In this document: positions 1-9,471 of the stretch, one piece after another | Layout of the letters: every line of letters starts with the position of its first letter | Numbering within the stretch: the stretch's first letter is position 1 | Assembly (NCBI RefSeq): GCF_003846135.1 | Contig: NZ_RHHM01000005.1 | Coordinates: 186,001 to 250,000 of the forward strand | Source: Erwinia psidii | Lineage (GTDB): Bacteria; Pseudomonadota; Gammaproteobacteria; Enterobacterales; Enterobacteriaceae | Length of the DNA stretch: 64,000 bases | Reading direction: 5' to 3' | Translations under genes and position numbers: made by a program | Notes under the pieces: model-generated | What the model saw: the letters and a program-made list of their open reading frames with translations, nothing else | Database searches by the model: none | What the model was told of the DNA's origin: nothing

Positions 1-68
1 AGATTATCACCTGCCGAAATGATATTTATAACCTTACAAACCGGGTCGTCCTACGGGAACACCTTGCT

Positions 69-266
69 TTAATTAATAGCGGCGCGGATCACACTGTTTA
101 GCGAATCGAGAGCATTTGTGGTGTGGATGGCTTTGCGGATATCGGGCGGATAACCGAAGAATGTATTGAGGTTTTCCCGGTGCACACGCCAGCTTTTGCT
201 GATTTGCGGGTACTTATCGTCCCAGACTCCCGCGAAGGTATCCTAACGCTACTAACGCCATCAGCG
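69..266 (-). pseudogene. IS256-family transposase, C-terminal relic
   Basis: On the minus strand a stretch reads TFAGVWDDKYPQISKSW, then NLNTFFGYPPDIRKAIHTTN and SLNSVIRAAIN before a stop. This is the conserved C-terminal part of IS256-family (mutator-type) transposases. The reading is interrupted upstream: ALMAL is separated from TFAGVW by about ten extra bases that break the frame, and the usual end of the protein (after SVIRKAI) is replaced by a premature stop. No terminal inverted repeat is visible, so this is a dead fragment at the left edge of the window. What lies at 1-68 and about 300-470 could not be assigned. Confidence 0.8.
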
Positions 267-472
267 CTTGCCCGTCTGATACACCGCCTTCTGCCCACTG
301 CCTACGGCTTTATCCCCAGTAATTCGGGCATGTTTGTATTTACGACCCAGTGAAGTTTTTTATGAAGATAAAAATAGCCGTCTCAACGAGCGTATTCAGT
401 ACATCCTGGTGTTTCGGCCCCAATATTTATCGGTCGCGCGCTGGCTTTTATTGCCGAATTTCAGCCAGGCTG

Positions 473-1291
473 TTACCTGCTTTCCGACGACAGGGCTTCC
501 AGATTATCGCGAAAAGCGGTAACAGCAATCGCTCGGTTATCAGCCAGATAACGGTCTTTTGCCGCAGGTGCCGAGCTTTGTACTGCAATCAATTGCCAGG
601 CATTATCCACTTTCATCAACAGGGGAGAGCCGCTGTCGCCGGGCAGGGTATCACATTGGTGTGAAAGAACGCCTTTCTGTGCCCAGCCGGTGACGGTACA
701 GTCACTGTGCGAATAGAGTGTATCAAGATGGTCAAGGGGATAGCCCGCCTGAGTCACTTTACTTGCCGCATTTTTCAGGGCAACGGTCAGGGCGTTGCGG
801 TCGCCGGTGAAGAGTGGCAGAGGAACAATACCTGAGGGCGGGTTGCGCAAAATAATCAGCCCGTAATCATAGGGAGCGGCAGAGGCCGGTACGATCCAAC
901 CATCACCATCCGCTTTAAGTTTTTTACCCAGCTCAGGATCGACACGGCTTTCAATATCATGGATCTCATAGCGCCATCCCCCCTGTCCGTTGGAAATAAA
1001 ACGCAAAGCCACCGCTTTGTCGAGTTTACCCGGCGGGGCAAACAGACAGTGGCCGGCGGTGAGCGCCAGATGCGGTGAGATCAGCGTGGCGGTACAGAGA
1101 TTACCGCTGGTCGTTTCGAGTTGACCAATAGCTTCCCAGGGTTGCGTAGTGGTCGCGGTGATCGGCTTGCGATCGTCCTTACCAAAGAAAAGGGTCTTGA
1201 CTTCAGCCGGGTCGGGGCCTTCATTATCATCAGCATGGAGTTGAAACGGAAGGGCTATACAGCCGATTAGAAAAAAAGCAGTCAGGCGCAT
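473..1291 (-). CDS. ydgD: YdgD-like secreted trypsin-family serine protease
   Basis: This is a 272-residue protein close in length to E. coli YdgD (273). It starts with a signal peptide ([20 protein letters not shown]) and carries an S1 catalytic arrangement: His in LTAGHC, Asp in the YDYGLI stretch and the nucleophile Ser in [10 protein letters not shown]. It is therefore expected to be an exported, probably periplasmic, serine protease; its substrate is not known. It is the last gene of the leftward series asr-ydgU-ydgD, the same order as in E. coli, and may be transcribed with ydgU. The active-site triad is intact. Family and name are secure; physiological role is not. Confidence 0.9.
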   Translation of the reverse strand: MRLTAFFLIGCIALPFQLHADDNEGPDPAEVKTLFFGKDDRKPITATTTQPWEAIGQLETTSGNLCTATLISPHLALTAGHCLFAPPGKLDKAVALRFISNGQGGWRYEIHDIESRVDPELGKKLKADGDGWIVPASAAPYDYGLIILRNPPSGIVPLPLFTGDRNALTVALKNAASKVTQAGYPLDHLDTLYSHSDCTVTGWAQKGVLSHQCDTLPGDSGSPLLMKVDNAWQLIAVQSSAPAAKDRYLADNRAIAVTAFRDNLEALSSESR

Positions 1292-1403
1292 GTCTCACTC
1301 TGCATGGAGAAATATCAGAAATTCCGCAACCAGCGGTGGCAGTAACTATAGTAGCTTAGCAGGAAAAAGGGAGCTTGATTTGGAATGTTAATAATCCATC
1401 AGA

Positions 1404-1487
1404 TTAAAGATAAAAGCTGGCAGCGACAATACCGCAAACGATCATTAATCCCAGGATAATTTCGAATAAATAGCGACGCACCATCAT
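1404..1487 (-). CDS. ydgU: YdgU-like 27-residue membrane peptide
   Basis: A 28-codon frame begins ATG ATG GTG on the minus strand, with a CTGGAG ribosome-binding sequence 7 nt upstream. It reads MMVRRYLFEIILGLMIVCGI and ends VAASFYL. A short charged N-terminus is followed by one hydrophobic helix, so it should be a single-span inner-membrane peptide. E. coli has a 27-residue ydgU at exactly this place between asr and ydgD. I assign the name from position, length and composition; its function is unknown. The second ATG, one codon later, could be the true start. Confidence 0.72.
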   Translation of the reverse strand: MMVRRYLFEIILGLMIVCGIVAASFYL

Positions 1488-1503
1488 CCGATACTCCAGA
1501 AAG

Positions 1504-1528
1504 AAACACCCGGCATAACCGGGTGTTT
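1504..1528 (-). terminator. Hairpin between asr and ydgU
   Basis: A perfect 10-bp stem, AAACACCCGG with CCGGGTGTTT around a 5-nt loop, lies 42 nt after the asr stop and just before ydgU. Read leftward it is followed by a short T-rich run (GTTTCTT). It probably ends most asr transcripts while allowing some read-through into ydgU-ydgD. Confidence 0.75.
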
Positions 1529-1569
1529 ACGTTGTCAGTATGAATGGAAGAGTCCTTCCACTTCATTAA

Positions 1570-1896
1570 TTACGCTTTAGGTGCAGCGGCTTTCTTAGCT
1601 ACTTTCTTATGGTGAACTTTTTTAGCAGCCTGTGCTTTCTGCGCTACTTTCTTGTGGTGCTTTTTAGCAGCCTGTGCTTTCTGAGCAGCCGCTTTTTTAG
1701 CAACTTTTTTGTGATGCTTTTTAGCTGGTGCCGCTTTAGCTGGTGCTGCAGTTGTTGAAGCAGCAGCAGGTGCAGCCGTTGTTGCAGAAGCAGCCGGTGC
1801 CGCAGAAGCAGCTGGAGCAGAAGTGGTTTCAGCAGCGAAAGCAACTGAAGACAGACCCATAGCAGTGGCTACAACCAGAGCAAATAATTTTTTCAT
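1570..1896 (-). CDS. asr: Acid shock protein Asr
   Basis: A 108-residue protein with a clear signal peptide ([21 protein letters not shown]), then an Ala/Thr/Pro-rich segment (about residues 22-58) and a basic C-terminal half built of repeated [14 protein letters not shown] units. This is the layout of Asr, the periplasmic acid-shock protein of enterobacteria that is cleaved to a basic product and aids growth at low pH. The gene is monocistronic or leads ydgU-ydgD. An RstA-box-like site lies upstream and rstAB is 1.7 kb away, matching the known RstA control of asr in E. coli. Confidence 0.95.
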   Translation of the reverse strand: MKKLFALVVATAMGLSSVAFAAETTSAPAASAAPAASATTAAPAAASTTAAPAKAAPAKKHHKKVAKKAAAQKAQAAKKHHKKVAQKAQAAKKVHHKKVAKKAAAPKA

Positions 1897-1948
1897 TGCA
1901 AAACCCTCAACGTTTATTTCATATGTCAGCCCACTGCGGGGCCGGTGA

Positions 1949-1962
1949 AGTAACTATATGTG
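1949..1962 (-). promoter_or_regulatory. RstA-box-like site upstream of asr
   Basis: On the strand of asr this reads CACATATAGTTACT. Against the published E. coli RstA box TACATNTNGTTACA it matches 10 of the 12 fixed positions, failing only at the two ends. It sits about 53-66 nt before the asr start codon. RstA activation of asr is established in E. coli; its use here is inferred. Confidence 0.65.
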
Positions 1963-2094
1963 ATGGCCGCAACGGTGTCCGTGAGTGATTGGTATCGGCG
2001 TGTAACGGATTGTACAACGCAGCGATGGAGTGGGAGGAACAGGAAATGTCGTCCTGAACATTATCTTGATGCTCAGGACGTTAACATTGAGGGA

Positions 2095-3585
2095 TTAGCG
2101 ACCGTTCAGATAGCGATTTTCTAAATGTTTTTTGAAATACAATGGGTTAAGGTCTTCTCCCGTCGCATTTTCAATCAGCTGCCGGGTACTGAAACGGCTG
2201 CCATGCTGCCAGATATTCTGTTTAAGCCAGTTAAATATGGGCTGCAAATTACCCTGACGCAACATCTGTCCGACATCGGGCAGTGCTTTATTCACCGCAT
2301 GAAAAAGCTGGGCCGCATACATTGCGCCCAGCGTATAGGTGGGGAAGTACCCGAACGAGCCATCTGTCCAGTGGATATCCTGCATACAGCCATCACGATA
2401 GTTATCACTGGTATCAATGCCCAGTAATGATTGCATTTTTTGCTGCCACAACCCGGGAATATCATCAACCTCAATCTCACCGCTAATCAGTTCCTTTTCA
2501 ATCTCATAGCGAAGAATGACATGGGCGGGGTAACTGACTTCATCTGCATCAACGCGGATAAGTCCGGGTTTCACCCGTTGATTGAGGGCGATAAAATTGT
2601 GTTGTTCCAGCGCAGGTTGATCGCCAAATAACTGCCTGACGTGAGGCAGCATCAGCGTCAGAAAATCCGTATTGCGCCCCAGCTGTTTTTCAAAGAACAG
2701 GCTCTGGGATTCATGGACTGCGGTCGAGCGGGCCAGACCGACAGGCTGTCCCGCCCACTGCTTCGGCAAATTCTGTTCATAGCGTGCGTGACCTGTTTCG
2801 TGGATCACCCCCATCATAGCGCTGATAAACTCATTCTCATTGTAACGGGTGGTGATACGGACATCTTCCGGCACGCCACCACAGAATGGATGAGCGCTGA
2901 CATCCAGACGGCCCGCGTTAAAATCAAAATCCAGCAGCTTCATTACTGCCAGGCCAAGTTGTTTCTGTGAGTCCAGTGCAAAAGGCCCAGCGGCAACCTC
3001 AACCTTTTCTTTCGCCTGCCGGTCAACAATGCGCTCCAGCAGAGAAGGCAGCCACTGTTTAATCTCGCCAAAAATCTGATCCAGACGGGCACTGGTCATC
3101 CCAGGTTCATAAAGATCCAGCAAGGCATCGTAACGGGAGCAACCCTGTGCCTGCGATCGAATCTCTGCTTCCTGACGGCTCAGTCTGACCACTTCTTTCA
3201 GATTGGCAGAAAATCCCTGCCAGTCATTGGCCGGGCGCTGTTGCCGCCAGGCATGTTCACAACGCGAGCCAGCGACAGATCTGGCTTCCACCAGCGAGGC
3301 AGGTAACAGTGACGCCTGTTTCCAGCTTCGCTGCATTTCTGACAGATTGGCACGCTCAACATCGTTTAGCGTTTGCTGTTCTGCTTCTTTCAGCCATTGT
3401 GCAACATCTTTTCCGGTAAGGATTTCGTGTTTTAACACGCTCAGTTCAGCCAGTGCGGCACCACGTGCCTGGCTGCCTCCCGGGGGCATCATTGTCATCA
3501 TGTCCCAGCCAGTAATGGCCGCAAGATGATCAAATCTGGAAAGTCGGGTGAAAACCTGGGTCAGATTCGTGTAAGCAGATGACAT
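2095..3585 (-). CDS. Metallocarboxypeptidase, M32 (Taq) family
   Basis: A 496-residue protein of the usual M32 length. The zinc site is HETGH (residues 262-266, HExxH) with the downstream glutamate region HESQS; the family motif around DVRITTRY (about 241-248) is also present. M32 enzymes remove C-terminal residues from peptides in the cytoplasm. The start is taken at MSSAYTNL because AAGGATT lies 4 nt upstream; an earlier in-frame ATG five codons before has no such site. It lies head to tail after rstB (29-nt gap), so it could be read with rstAB. E. coli has no counterpart here. Confidence 0.88.
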   Translation of the reverse strand: MSSAYTNLTQVFTRLSRFDHLAAITGWDMMTMMPPGGSQARGAALAELSVLKHEILTGKDVAQWLKEAEQQTLNDVERANLSEMQRSWKQASLLPASLVEARSVAGSRCEHAWRQQRPANDWQGFSANLKEVVRLSRQEAEIRSQAQGCSRYDALLDLYEPGMTSARLDQIFGEIKQWLPSLLERIVDRQAKEKVEVAAGPFALDSQKQLGLAVMKLLDFDFNAGRLDVSAHPFCGGVPEDVRITTRYNENEFISAMMGVIHETGHARYEQNLPKQWAGQPVGLARSTAVHESQSLFFEKQLGRNTDFLTLMLPHVRQLFGDQPALEQHNFIALNQRVKPGLIRVDADEVSYPAHVILRYEIEKELISGEIEVDDIPGLWQQKMQSLLGIDTSDNYRDGCMQDIHWTDGSFGYFPTYTLGAMYAAQLFHAVNKALPDVGQMLRQGNLQPIFNWLKQNIWQHGSRFSTRQLIENATGEDLNPLYFKKHLENRYLNGR

Positions 3586-3613
3586 GGTAATCCTTAACAT
3601 TAACAGAGAGTAT

Positions 3614-4915
3614 TCAGACCACGCGTGGCGGATTTAAGGGTAAATTAACTGGCCAGCAAAAGCGAACGCTGGCTCCCCCCAGCGGACTGGTATCAATCAG
3701 CACCTGACCGCCAAATGCCTGAGCAACGGAGTGCACAATCGCCAAGCCAAGCCCACAGCCGCCGGTGGCACGGTCACGGCTGGGATCAAGACGCACGAAT
3801 GGCTCAAATACCCGCTCACGTTCTGCAAGGGGGATCCCGGGGCCGTCGTCCTCAACCTGAAGACAGGCGAGGTTGCCGTCAAACCATAAACCAACGCGAA
3901 GCCGTTGGCCGGCATAGCGCAAAGCATTGTTCACAAGGTTATCAAGCACACGCTCCATTAGCCGGGGGTCGGCTACGCCGATGTTGTGGCGTTGTGGGGT
4001 GTCCAGCTCAATCTCAAATTCAGTGTAAACAGAGCGGATATCGTCCAGCCGTTCAACCAGCCATCCGGCGAGGTCAAGCGACTGTAAGTTCAGTTCCACT
4101 TTTGGCCGATCGAGGCGGGCATAAGTCAACAGTTCCTCAATCAGGGATTCCAGTTGTCCAATATCGCGGTTGAGGGCGACAGCTTCAGCGTCGCTAAGAT
4201 TATCGCTCATCTCAAGGCGGTAGCGCAGTCGTACCAGCGGGGTTCGCAGTTCGTGAGCGATGCCGTCAATCAACTGCTTTTTACTGACAACCAGGGTATT
4301 AATGTTGTCGGCCATCTGGTTAAAAGCCACGCCCAAACGAAGCAGACTTGACGCATTGTCGAAGTGAATTCGTTCATCAAGGTGTCCCTGGCCAAGCCGC
4401 TGTGCAGCAGACTCAAGCCGCAGCATGTCTTTCCAGTGCGGACGCATCCAGATAAACACCGGCAGCGCCAGTGAGACACCGATAACCGCCAGCAACGCAA
4501 TATCAAAAATACGCATCTCATGCAGAAAGAACAGGTAGGGAATGGGACCCACTGCCAGCACGTAATGGCTGCGGGGAATATGTTGCAGAAAAGTATATTC
4601 ATCATCCAGCGCGACGATTTCCCCGGCACGCAGACGACGCAACGTGGTCGGATCGAGCTGGTACTTGCTCATCGGTTCTATGTGGAGTTTAAAAGACAGA
4701 TTCAGCTCAAGGTTATCAATGGTTTTATTCCAGTCACGTGGCGGGATCTCTCGCAGTTCGCTTCGCATCAGATAGAGCGAACTTTTCATCAGGTCATCCA
4801 TCGACTGGCGTCCGGCTCGTTCAGCGGTGAACTTATAGACCAGCCCGACCAGCATCGCCATTACCACAAAACAGACAAACAACATCAGGTAAAACTGAAT
4901 AAATAATTTCTTCAT
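3614..4915 (-). CDS. rstB: Sensor histidine kinase RstB
   Basis: A 433-residue membrane kinase. Order: first membrane segment (about 7-27), a periplasmic loop of about 105 residues, second membrane segment (about 137-157), a HAMP linker, a dimerisation/phosphoacceptor helix with H221 in IAHELRTPL, then the ATPase domain with N-box DNLVNNALRYA and G-box DDGPGIP. It is the expected partner of RstA and its start codon overlaps the rstA stop (ATGA), so the two are translationally coupled. In E. coli RstB acts in the PhoPQ/acid network; the signal here is not evident from sequence. Confidence 0.93.
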   Translation of the reverse strand: MKKLFIQFYLMLFVCFVVMAMLVGLVYKFTAERAGRQSMDDLMKSSLYLMRSELREIPPRDWNKTIDNLELNLSFKLHIEPMSKYQLDPTTLRRLRAGEIVALDDEYTFLQHIPRSHYVLAVGPIPYLFFLHEMRIFDIALLAVIGVSLALPVFIWMRPHWKDMLRLESAAQRLGQGHLDERIHFDNASSLLRLGVAFNQMADNINTLVVSKKQLIDGIAHELRTPLVRLRYRLEMSDNLSDAEAVALNRDIGQLESLIEELLTYARLDRPKVELNLQSLDLAGWLVERLDDIRSVYTEFEIELDTPQRHNIGVADPRLMERVLDNLVNNALRYAGQRLRVGLWFDGNLACLQVEDDGPGIPLAERERVFEPFVRLDPSRDRATGGCGLGLAIVHSVAQAFGGQVLIDTSPLGGASVRFCWPVNLPLNPPRVV

Positions 4916-5640
4916 TTCTCATCCCACGCATGTGGGGCGAACAAATAGCCTTTATTTCGGATGGTTTTAATGCGGTAGGGTTCGGTTGCGTTATCGAGCA
5001 GTTTTTTACGTAATCGGGAGACGGCCACATCAATACTGCGATCCATACCGTCATAGCTGACACCGCGCAGCGTTTTCAGCAATGCATCGCGATTAAGAAT
5101 CGAACCAGCGTGGGTCGCAAGTTCCCACAGCAAATCAAAGTCCGCAGTGGAGAGGGCGATAATTTCCTGGCCGAGCATGACCTGGCGATTGACCGGGTCC
5201 ACGGTAAGGGTGCCGAAGGTCAGCGTTTTCTGACCAGAAATAGCCGGAGAGATTTCCTCACTCTGATTTTGTGTGCCGGCCTGACGCAAATGAAGACGAA
5301 GGCGGGCCAGCAGAACTGCCGGCGGCGTGGTTTTCAGGATGTAGTCATTGGCACCCATTTCAAGCGAGAGAATATGGTTCATATCACTGTCGAGAGAGGT
5401 GAGCAAAACAATCGGACCGGACCAGACATTACTGGCACGCAGATCCCGGCACAGGGTCATTCCGTCTTTTCCCGGCAACATGATATCCAGGATCACAAGG
5501 TCCGGGCAGGTTGCGGCTATGGTTGCCTCGGCACGGTCACCCCTGCTTTCTACGATAACGTCGATATCATGACGGCTCAGATAGGCCGCAATCAGTTCAC
5601 CGACATCCTGATCGTCTTCAACAAATACAATTTTGTTCAT
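4912..5640 (-). CDS. rstA: Response regulator RstA (OmpR family)
   Basis: A 242-residue OmpR/PhoB-type regulator: receiver domain with acidic pair EDD (8-10) and phosphoacceptor D52 in VILDIMLPG, then a winged-helix DNA-binding domain (about 140-238). The start is set at MNKIVFVED, as in E. coli RstA; a longer frame from 5688 would add a Ser-rich extension with no homology. It is cotranscribed with rstB (4-nt overlap). A likely target, asr, lies in the same window with a matching box. Confidence 0.94.
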   Translation of the reverse strand: MNKIVFVEDDQDVGELIAAYLSRHDIDVIVESRGDRAEATIAATCPDLVILDIMLPGKDGMTLCRDLRASNVWSGPIVLLTSLDSDMNHILSLEMGANDYILKTTPPAVLLARLRLHLRQAGTQNQSEEISPAISGQKTLTFGTLTVDPVNRQVMLGQEIIALSTADFDLLWELATHAGSILNRDALLKTLRGVSYDGMDRSIDVAVSRLRKKLLDNATEPYRIKTIRNKGYLFAPHAWDEK

Positions 5641-5668
5641 AGCGCTGTTTATCTGCGGAGAAGAGGAT

Positions 5669-5698
5669 AGACTACTATTTGTTAACACAGACTACTAT
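5669..5698. repeat. Two 10-bp direct repeats, 20 bp apart, upstream of rstA
   Basis: AGACTACTAT occurs at 5669-5678 and again at 5689-5698. The copies start exactly 20 bp apart, about two helical turns, with a GTTAAC palindrome in the spacer. They lie 29-58 bp before the rstA start codon. The layout fits a dimeric regulator bound on one DNA face. It does not match the PhoP box or the RstA box, so the factor is unknown. Confidence 0.6.
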
Positions 5699-5809
5699 GA
5701 TTCAGCGCTAAATAATTCTCGATATATAGTATAAGACACGTAAAATATGCCATTATAGTCAGTGGGTTGATTCTGGTTAGCCTGGCAATATCTAACGAGG
5801 TGGGAGAGG

Positions 5810-6226
5810 ATGAAGGTGTCTGATAAAGAGCCGGCTTCAACGGTAAATAATGAAAATATCTGCCTGAATTATACCGATTTTCTCTCTGCTTCCTGCAAAA
5901 AGCGCTGGAGCTTTGTTGATGCAATTTATGGTGTAATGCCTATCTTCGGCATGGTAACCAGGAACTCACCAGACCTGCCGGGCGCGACGTCGGAAAGACT
6001 TAAAGTACTGGCGCTTCAGATCATCTCCACCCAGGTCAGTGATGAAATAAACATCGCGCGATTGATAACCCTGGCTGAACAACACCATATTACCCGGTTC
6101 GATATTCTGTTACCTTATGCGCTGTCTGACCTTCAACTTGATGTCATTCGCAAGGAATATGGACATCCGCTTAAGCTCAGTCAGTATGATGACATTCTGA
6201 CAGTAGCCATGTACGCCCCTCACTGA
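5810..6226 (+). CDS. Hypothetical protein, 138 residues
   Basis: This frame has a strong ribosome-binding sequence (GGGAGAGG directly before ATG) and ordinary codon use, so I regard it as real. It has no signal peptide or membrane segment and no motif I recognise. The C-terminal half (about 65-130) looks helical with a short amphipathic repeat (EQHHITRFDILLPYALSDLQ). It is divergent from rstA and stands where E. coli carries folM-ydgC. No function is proposed. Confidence 0.7.
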   Translation: MKVSDKEPASTVNNENICLNYTDFLSASCKKRWSFVDAIYGVMPIFGMVTRNSPDLPGATSERLKVLALQIISTQVSDEINIARLITLAEQHHITRFDILLPYALSDLQLDVIRKEYGHPLKLSQYDDILTVAMYAPH

Positions 6227-6473
6227 TCCAATCCAACAAACTGATCACTTCTCCGGCGAACCTTATAAATGGCTGTTTACGCAGGCCTCAGAGCGGTAGC
6301 ACTTATTGCGGGAAAACCAGCATCCGCCTGGCTGACCCGGCAAAGGTTTCTTTTTAAAGCGCTGACCTGACTGATAAAAGCGTTACTGACATCGGGGTAT
6401 ATTTATCTACGGGGTTCAGGTCAATGCATTTATCAACGCCGGATGCGGTCAGACGATCGCCTCCGGTTGATAA

Positions 6474-7424
6474 TTATTTGAAGAGGTCTGCGGAAATTGT
6501 CACGTTACCGCCGCTTTGATTAGACCACTGACGGGTGATGTGGTAGTACTTCGCGCCTTTGGCGATGGCAGCACGGCCAACGGCTTCAGATACCTCTGTT
6601 GGCGTACCAAAGTGCCCGGTGAAGGTCACGCTGTCAAAGGGTTGCATCTGCGCGGCGGTAACGGCATTGACTTCCTGTACGCTTTTGCCATCCGGCGCTT
6701 TGACAGTGTAGCGTTCAACGCCTGAATTTTGGGTTTCAAAGAAACGGCCTACTTTGGTGCTGGGTGATTCAGATGAAGCAACGCCTGGGATCTGAACCGT
6801 TTTGGCTGCGGCTCCACCGGTGGACAGCGCCGCTTTGCCTGCCTGAGAATCTGCCGGGATCAAATCGGGTGACTGAACTCTACGTGCAGGCGCGTCCGCT
6901 TTATAGATATAAGCGGTAATATACTGGTTGCCGCCGCTGTTAGCATCGACCTGGCGGACAATATAAAAAGAGGCCGCACCCTTAGATTTTGCCTGTTTGG
7001 AAACGGCATCATTCACATCTGGCTGGCTGCGATAAAACCCCGTCAGGCTGACAGTATCATAGGGCTCCAGGCTGAACGCTTCGCTTTTGGTCAGTTCGCG
7101 TACACCATTGATAACGCGGTCCTGATCCTTCGCTGCCACTGGCGCATCGGCGTGATAAAGATCGGCTACCACCCGCCAGTTTCCACCGTTGCCATTGGTG
7201 TCGCTGATCCCCTGAATATAGTAGGCGGCAGCACCCAGCTCATCAGCACGTTTTGAGACAGCAGCAGCGGCATCACCGATCGCATTAAAGCGACCTGAAA
7301 CAGCAATGCGATCAAATGGTTTAAGTGCTGATGCTTTTTCCGGGGTCAGTTCCTGTGCCGCATGTGCGGATAATGATGTGAGTGACAACAGGGCTGATGC
7401 CAGAATGGTTTTTTTCAGCTTCAT
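6474..7424 (-). CDS. ydgH: YdgH, three-domain DUF1471 periplasmic protein
   Basis: A 316-residue exported protein (E. coli YdgH is 314). After a signal peptide (MKLKKTILASALLSLTSLSA, cleaved near HAA) come three YdgH/BhsA/McbA-type (DUF1471) repeats, each with the pattern of a hydrophobic beta strand, FxAxGDAAxAVSKxADExGA or similar, and a YxIxxxxD strand: about residues 27-90, 125-190 and 245-315. The start is chosen at MKLKK because AAGGAT precedes it; the longer frame upstream lacks a signal sequence. The family is linked to envelope stress and biofilm; YdgH itself has been tied to outer-membrane homeostasis. Confidence 0.93.
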   Translation of the reverse strand: MKLKKTILASALLSLTSLSAHAAQELTPEKASALKPFDRIAVSGRFNAIGDAAAAVSKRADELGAAAYYIQGISDTNGNGGNWRVVADLYHADAPVAAKDQDRVINGVRELTKSEAFSLEPYDTVSLTGFYRSQPDVNDAVSKQAKSKGAASFYIVRQVDANSGGNQYITAYIYKADAPARRVQSPDLIPADSQAGKAALSTGGAAAKTVQIPGVASSESPSTKVGRFFETQNSGVERYTVKAPDGKSVQEVNAVTAAQMQPFDSVTFTGHFGTPTEVSEAVGRAAIAKGAKYYHITRQWSNQSGGNVTISADLFK

Positions 7425-7928
7425 AAAATAATCCTTTGCCTTACGCAAAAACGAGTACGAAACGTTCTGGGCTATTGATGTGTAACAGATTAGCTGCCGA
7501 TTATTACATGTAATAATGTGTCCTGTCTCAGGCATTTTTGGCGCAGACAGACGGACAGTTAAAATGACCGTATTTGTTTATTACGTAAATGTTAAAATTG
7601 ACATTTTTACATTTTTGCTACATGAGAAAGCTGTTTTTCCCCCTGTTTTGGTTAAAATCATGTTAAATAATTATATTTTTTCCACGCCAGGAATAATAAT
7701 GCTGCAATTTATCGCTTATTTTCTGCAAAAATAGTTTATATATAGGCACTTAAATCATTAACTTACCTCAAAGAGCACATTTGATAAAGAAAGCGGCGGA
7801 ATATACTCTCAATTACTGGATCGCTCATCATATTTTCAGTAATTTATAATAGTTTGTCACAATACTGCCGGGCCATCGGCCTGAGCAGCGAAGATAACTG
7901 TCATCTTACTTCTGATGAAGGGAATATT
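7425..7928. other. Divergent promoter region ydgH / pntA
   Basis: About 500 bp separate the ydgH and pntA start codons. The stretch 7560-7860 is AT-rich, with several TTAAAATnATG/TAAATTAT-like runs suitable for promoters. No open frame, repeat or clear operator was recognised. Confidence 0.5.
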
Positions 7929-9461
7929 ATGCTAATTGGAATAACCAAAGAGCGATTGCCCAATGAAGCACGAGTAGCTGCCACGCCGAAAACGGTTGAG
8001 CAGCTACTGGCGCTGGGCTTCAAGGTCACTGTGGAAAGCGGGGCAGGCAAACTGGCCAGTTTTGATGATGCGGCCTATCTTGCTGCCGGCGCAACACTGT
8101 CAGATAACCTCAGCGTCTGGCAATCCGATATCGTGATGAAGGTCAATGCTCCGACAGATGCCGAGATAGCGCTTACCCGTGAGGGAAGTACGCTTATCGG
8201 TTTTATCTGGCCTGCACAGCATCCTTCTCTGCTTGAAAAACTGGCAGCCCGAAAGGTCACTGTGATGTCGATGGACGCGGTTCCTCGCATTTCGCGTGCG
8301 CAATCGCTGGATGCACTCAGCTCAATGGCGAATATTGCTGGTTACCGTGCAATTGTCGAAGCAGCACACGAATTTGGCCGTTTTTTTACCGGGCAAATTA
8401 CCGCTGCGGGAAAGATCCCTCCGGCAAAGGTGATGGTCATCGGTGCTGGTGTTGCCGGTCTTGCAGCCATCGGTGCGGCGGGAAGCCTTGGCGCCGTTGT
8501 TCGTGCTTTTGATACTCGCCCTGAGGTGAAAGAGCAGGTTCAAAGCATGGGTGCCGAATTCCTTGAACTTGATTTCGAGGAGGGCGCGGGCAGTGGCGAT
8601 GGCTATGCCAAAGTGATGTCTGAGGCCTTTATCAAGGCGGAAATGGCACTGTTTGCTGCACAGGCAAAAGAAGTGGACATCATTGTTACCACCGCGTTGA
8701 TTCCCGGTCGTCCGGCTCCTCAGTTAATTACCGCCGCGATGGTCGCCAGCATGAAGCCGGGTAGCGTGATTGTCGATCTGGCCGCACAGACCGGAGGCAA
8801 CTGTGAACTGACCGTAGCGGACAAGGTGATCACCACTGAAAACGGTGTAAAAATTGTCGGCTATACCGACTTACCAAGTCGTTTACCAACGCAGTCTTCG
8901 CAGCTTTACGGTACTAACCTGGTCAACCTGCTTAAACTGTTGTGTAAAGAAAAAAACGGCGAAATCCTGGTAGATTTTGATGATGTGGTTATCCGGGGTG
9001 TGACCGTTATTCGCGATGGCGAAGTGACCTGGCCTGCACCGCCCATACAGGTTTCTGCCGCGCCAAAAGCCGCAGCGGCTGTGGCAACACAGCCTGAAAA
9101 GCAGGAAGAGAAACCAGCTTCATCACTGCGCAAGTTTATGCCTGTCGCGCTGGCGGTCTTGCTGTTTGCATGGTTTGCCAGCGTAGCACCACCTGCATTT
9201 CTGTCGCACTTTACCGTTTTTGCCCTTTCCTGCGTGGTGGGGTATTACGTGGTGTGGAACGTCAGTCACGCTCTGCACACGCCGCTGATGTCGGTAACCA
9301 ATGCTATTTCCGGCATTATTATTGTCGGTGCCGTATTGCAGATAGGTGACGGCGGCTGGGTCAGTTTTCTGTCCTTTATCGCCGTGCTGATTGCCAGCAT
9401 CAATATATTTGGTGGCTTCACCGTCACGCAGCGCATGCTGAAAATGTTTCGTAAAAACTGA
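7929..9461 (+). CDS. pntA: NAD(P) transhydrogenase subunit alpha
   Basis: 510 residues, the same as E. coli PntA. The N-terminal NAD(H)-binding domain (about 1-380) carries the dinucleotide fold [20 protein letters not shown] near 175; a linker rich in Ala/Lys/Glu follows, then four membrane segments (about 400-505). With PntB it forms the proton-translocating transhydrogenase that makes NADPH from NADH. Start: ATG at 7929 with GAAGGGA 6 nt upstream; the frame is open to a TTG at 7854, but that extension has no homology. pntB follows after 10 bp. Confidence 0.97.
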   Translation: MLIGITKERLPNEARVAATPKTVEQLLALGFKVTVESGAGKLASFDDAAYLAAGATLSDNLSVWQSDIVMKVNAPTDAEIALTREGSTLIGFIWPAQHPSLLEKLAARKVTVMSMDAVPRISRAQSLDALSSMANIAGYRAIVEAAHEFGRFFTGQITAAGKIPPAKVMVIGAGVAGLAAIGAAGSLGAVVRAFDTRPEVKEQVQSMGAEFLELDFEEGAGSGDGYAKVMSEAFIKAEMALFAAQAKEVDIIVTTALIPGRPAPQLITAAMVASMKPGSVIVDLAAQTGGNCELTVADKVITTENGVKIVGYTDLPSRLPTQSSQLYGTNLVNLLKLLCKEKNGEILVDFDDVVIRGVTVIRDGEVTWPAPPIQVSAAPKAAAAVATQPEKQEEKPASSLRKFMPVALAVLLFAWFASVAPPAFLSHFTVFALSCVVGYYVVWNVSHALHTPLMSVTNAISGIIIVGAVLQIGDGGWVSFLSFIAVLIASINIFGGFTVTQRMLKMFRKN

Positions 9462-9471
9462 GAGGTAATCA

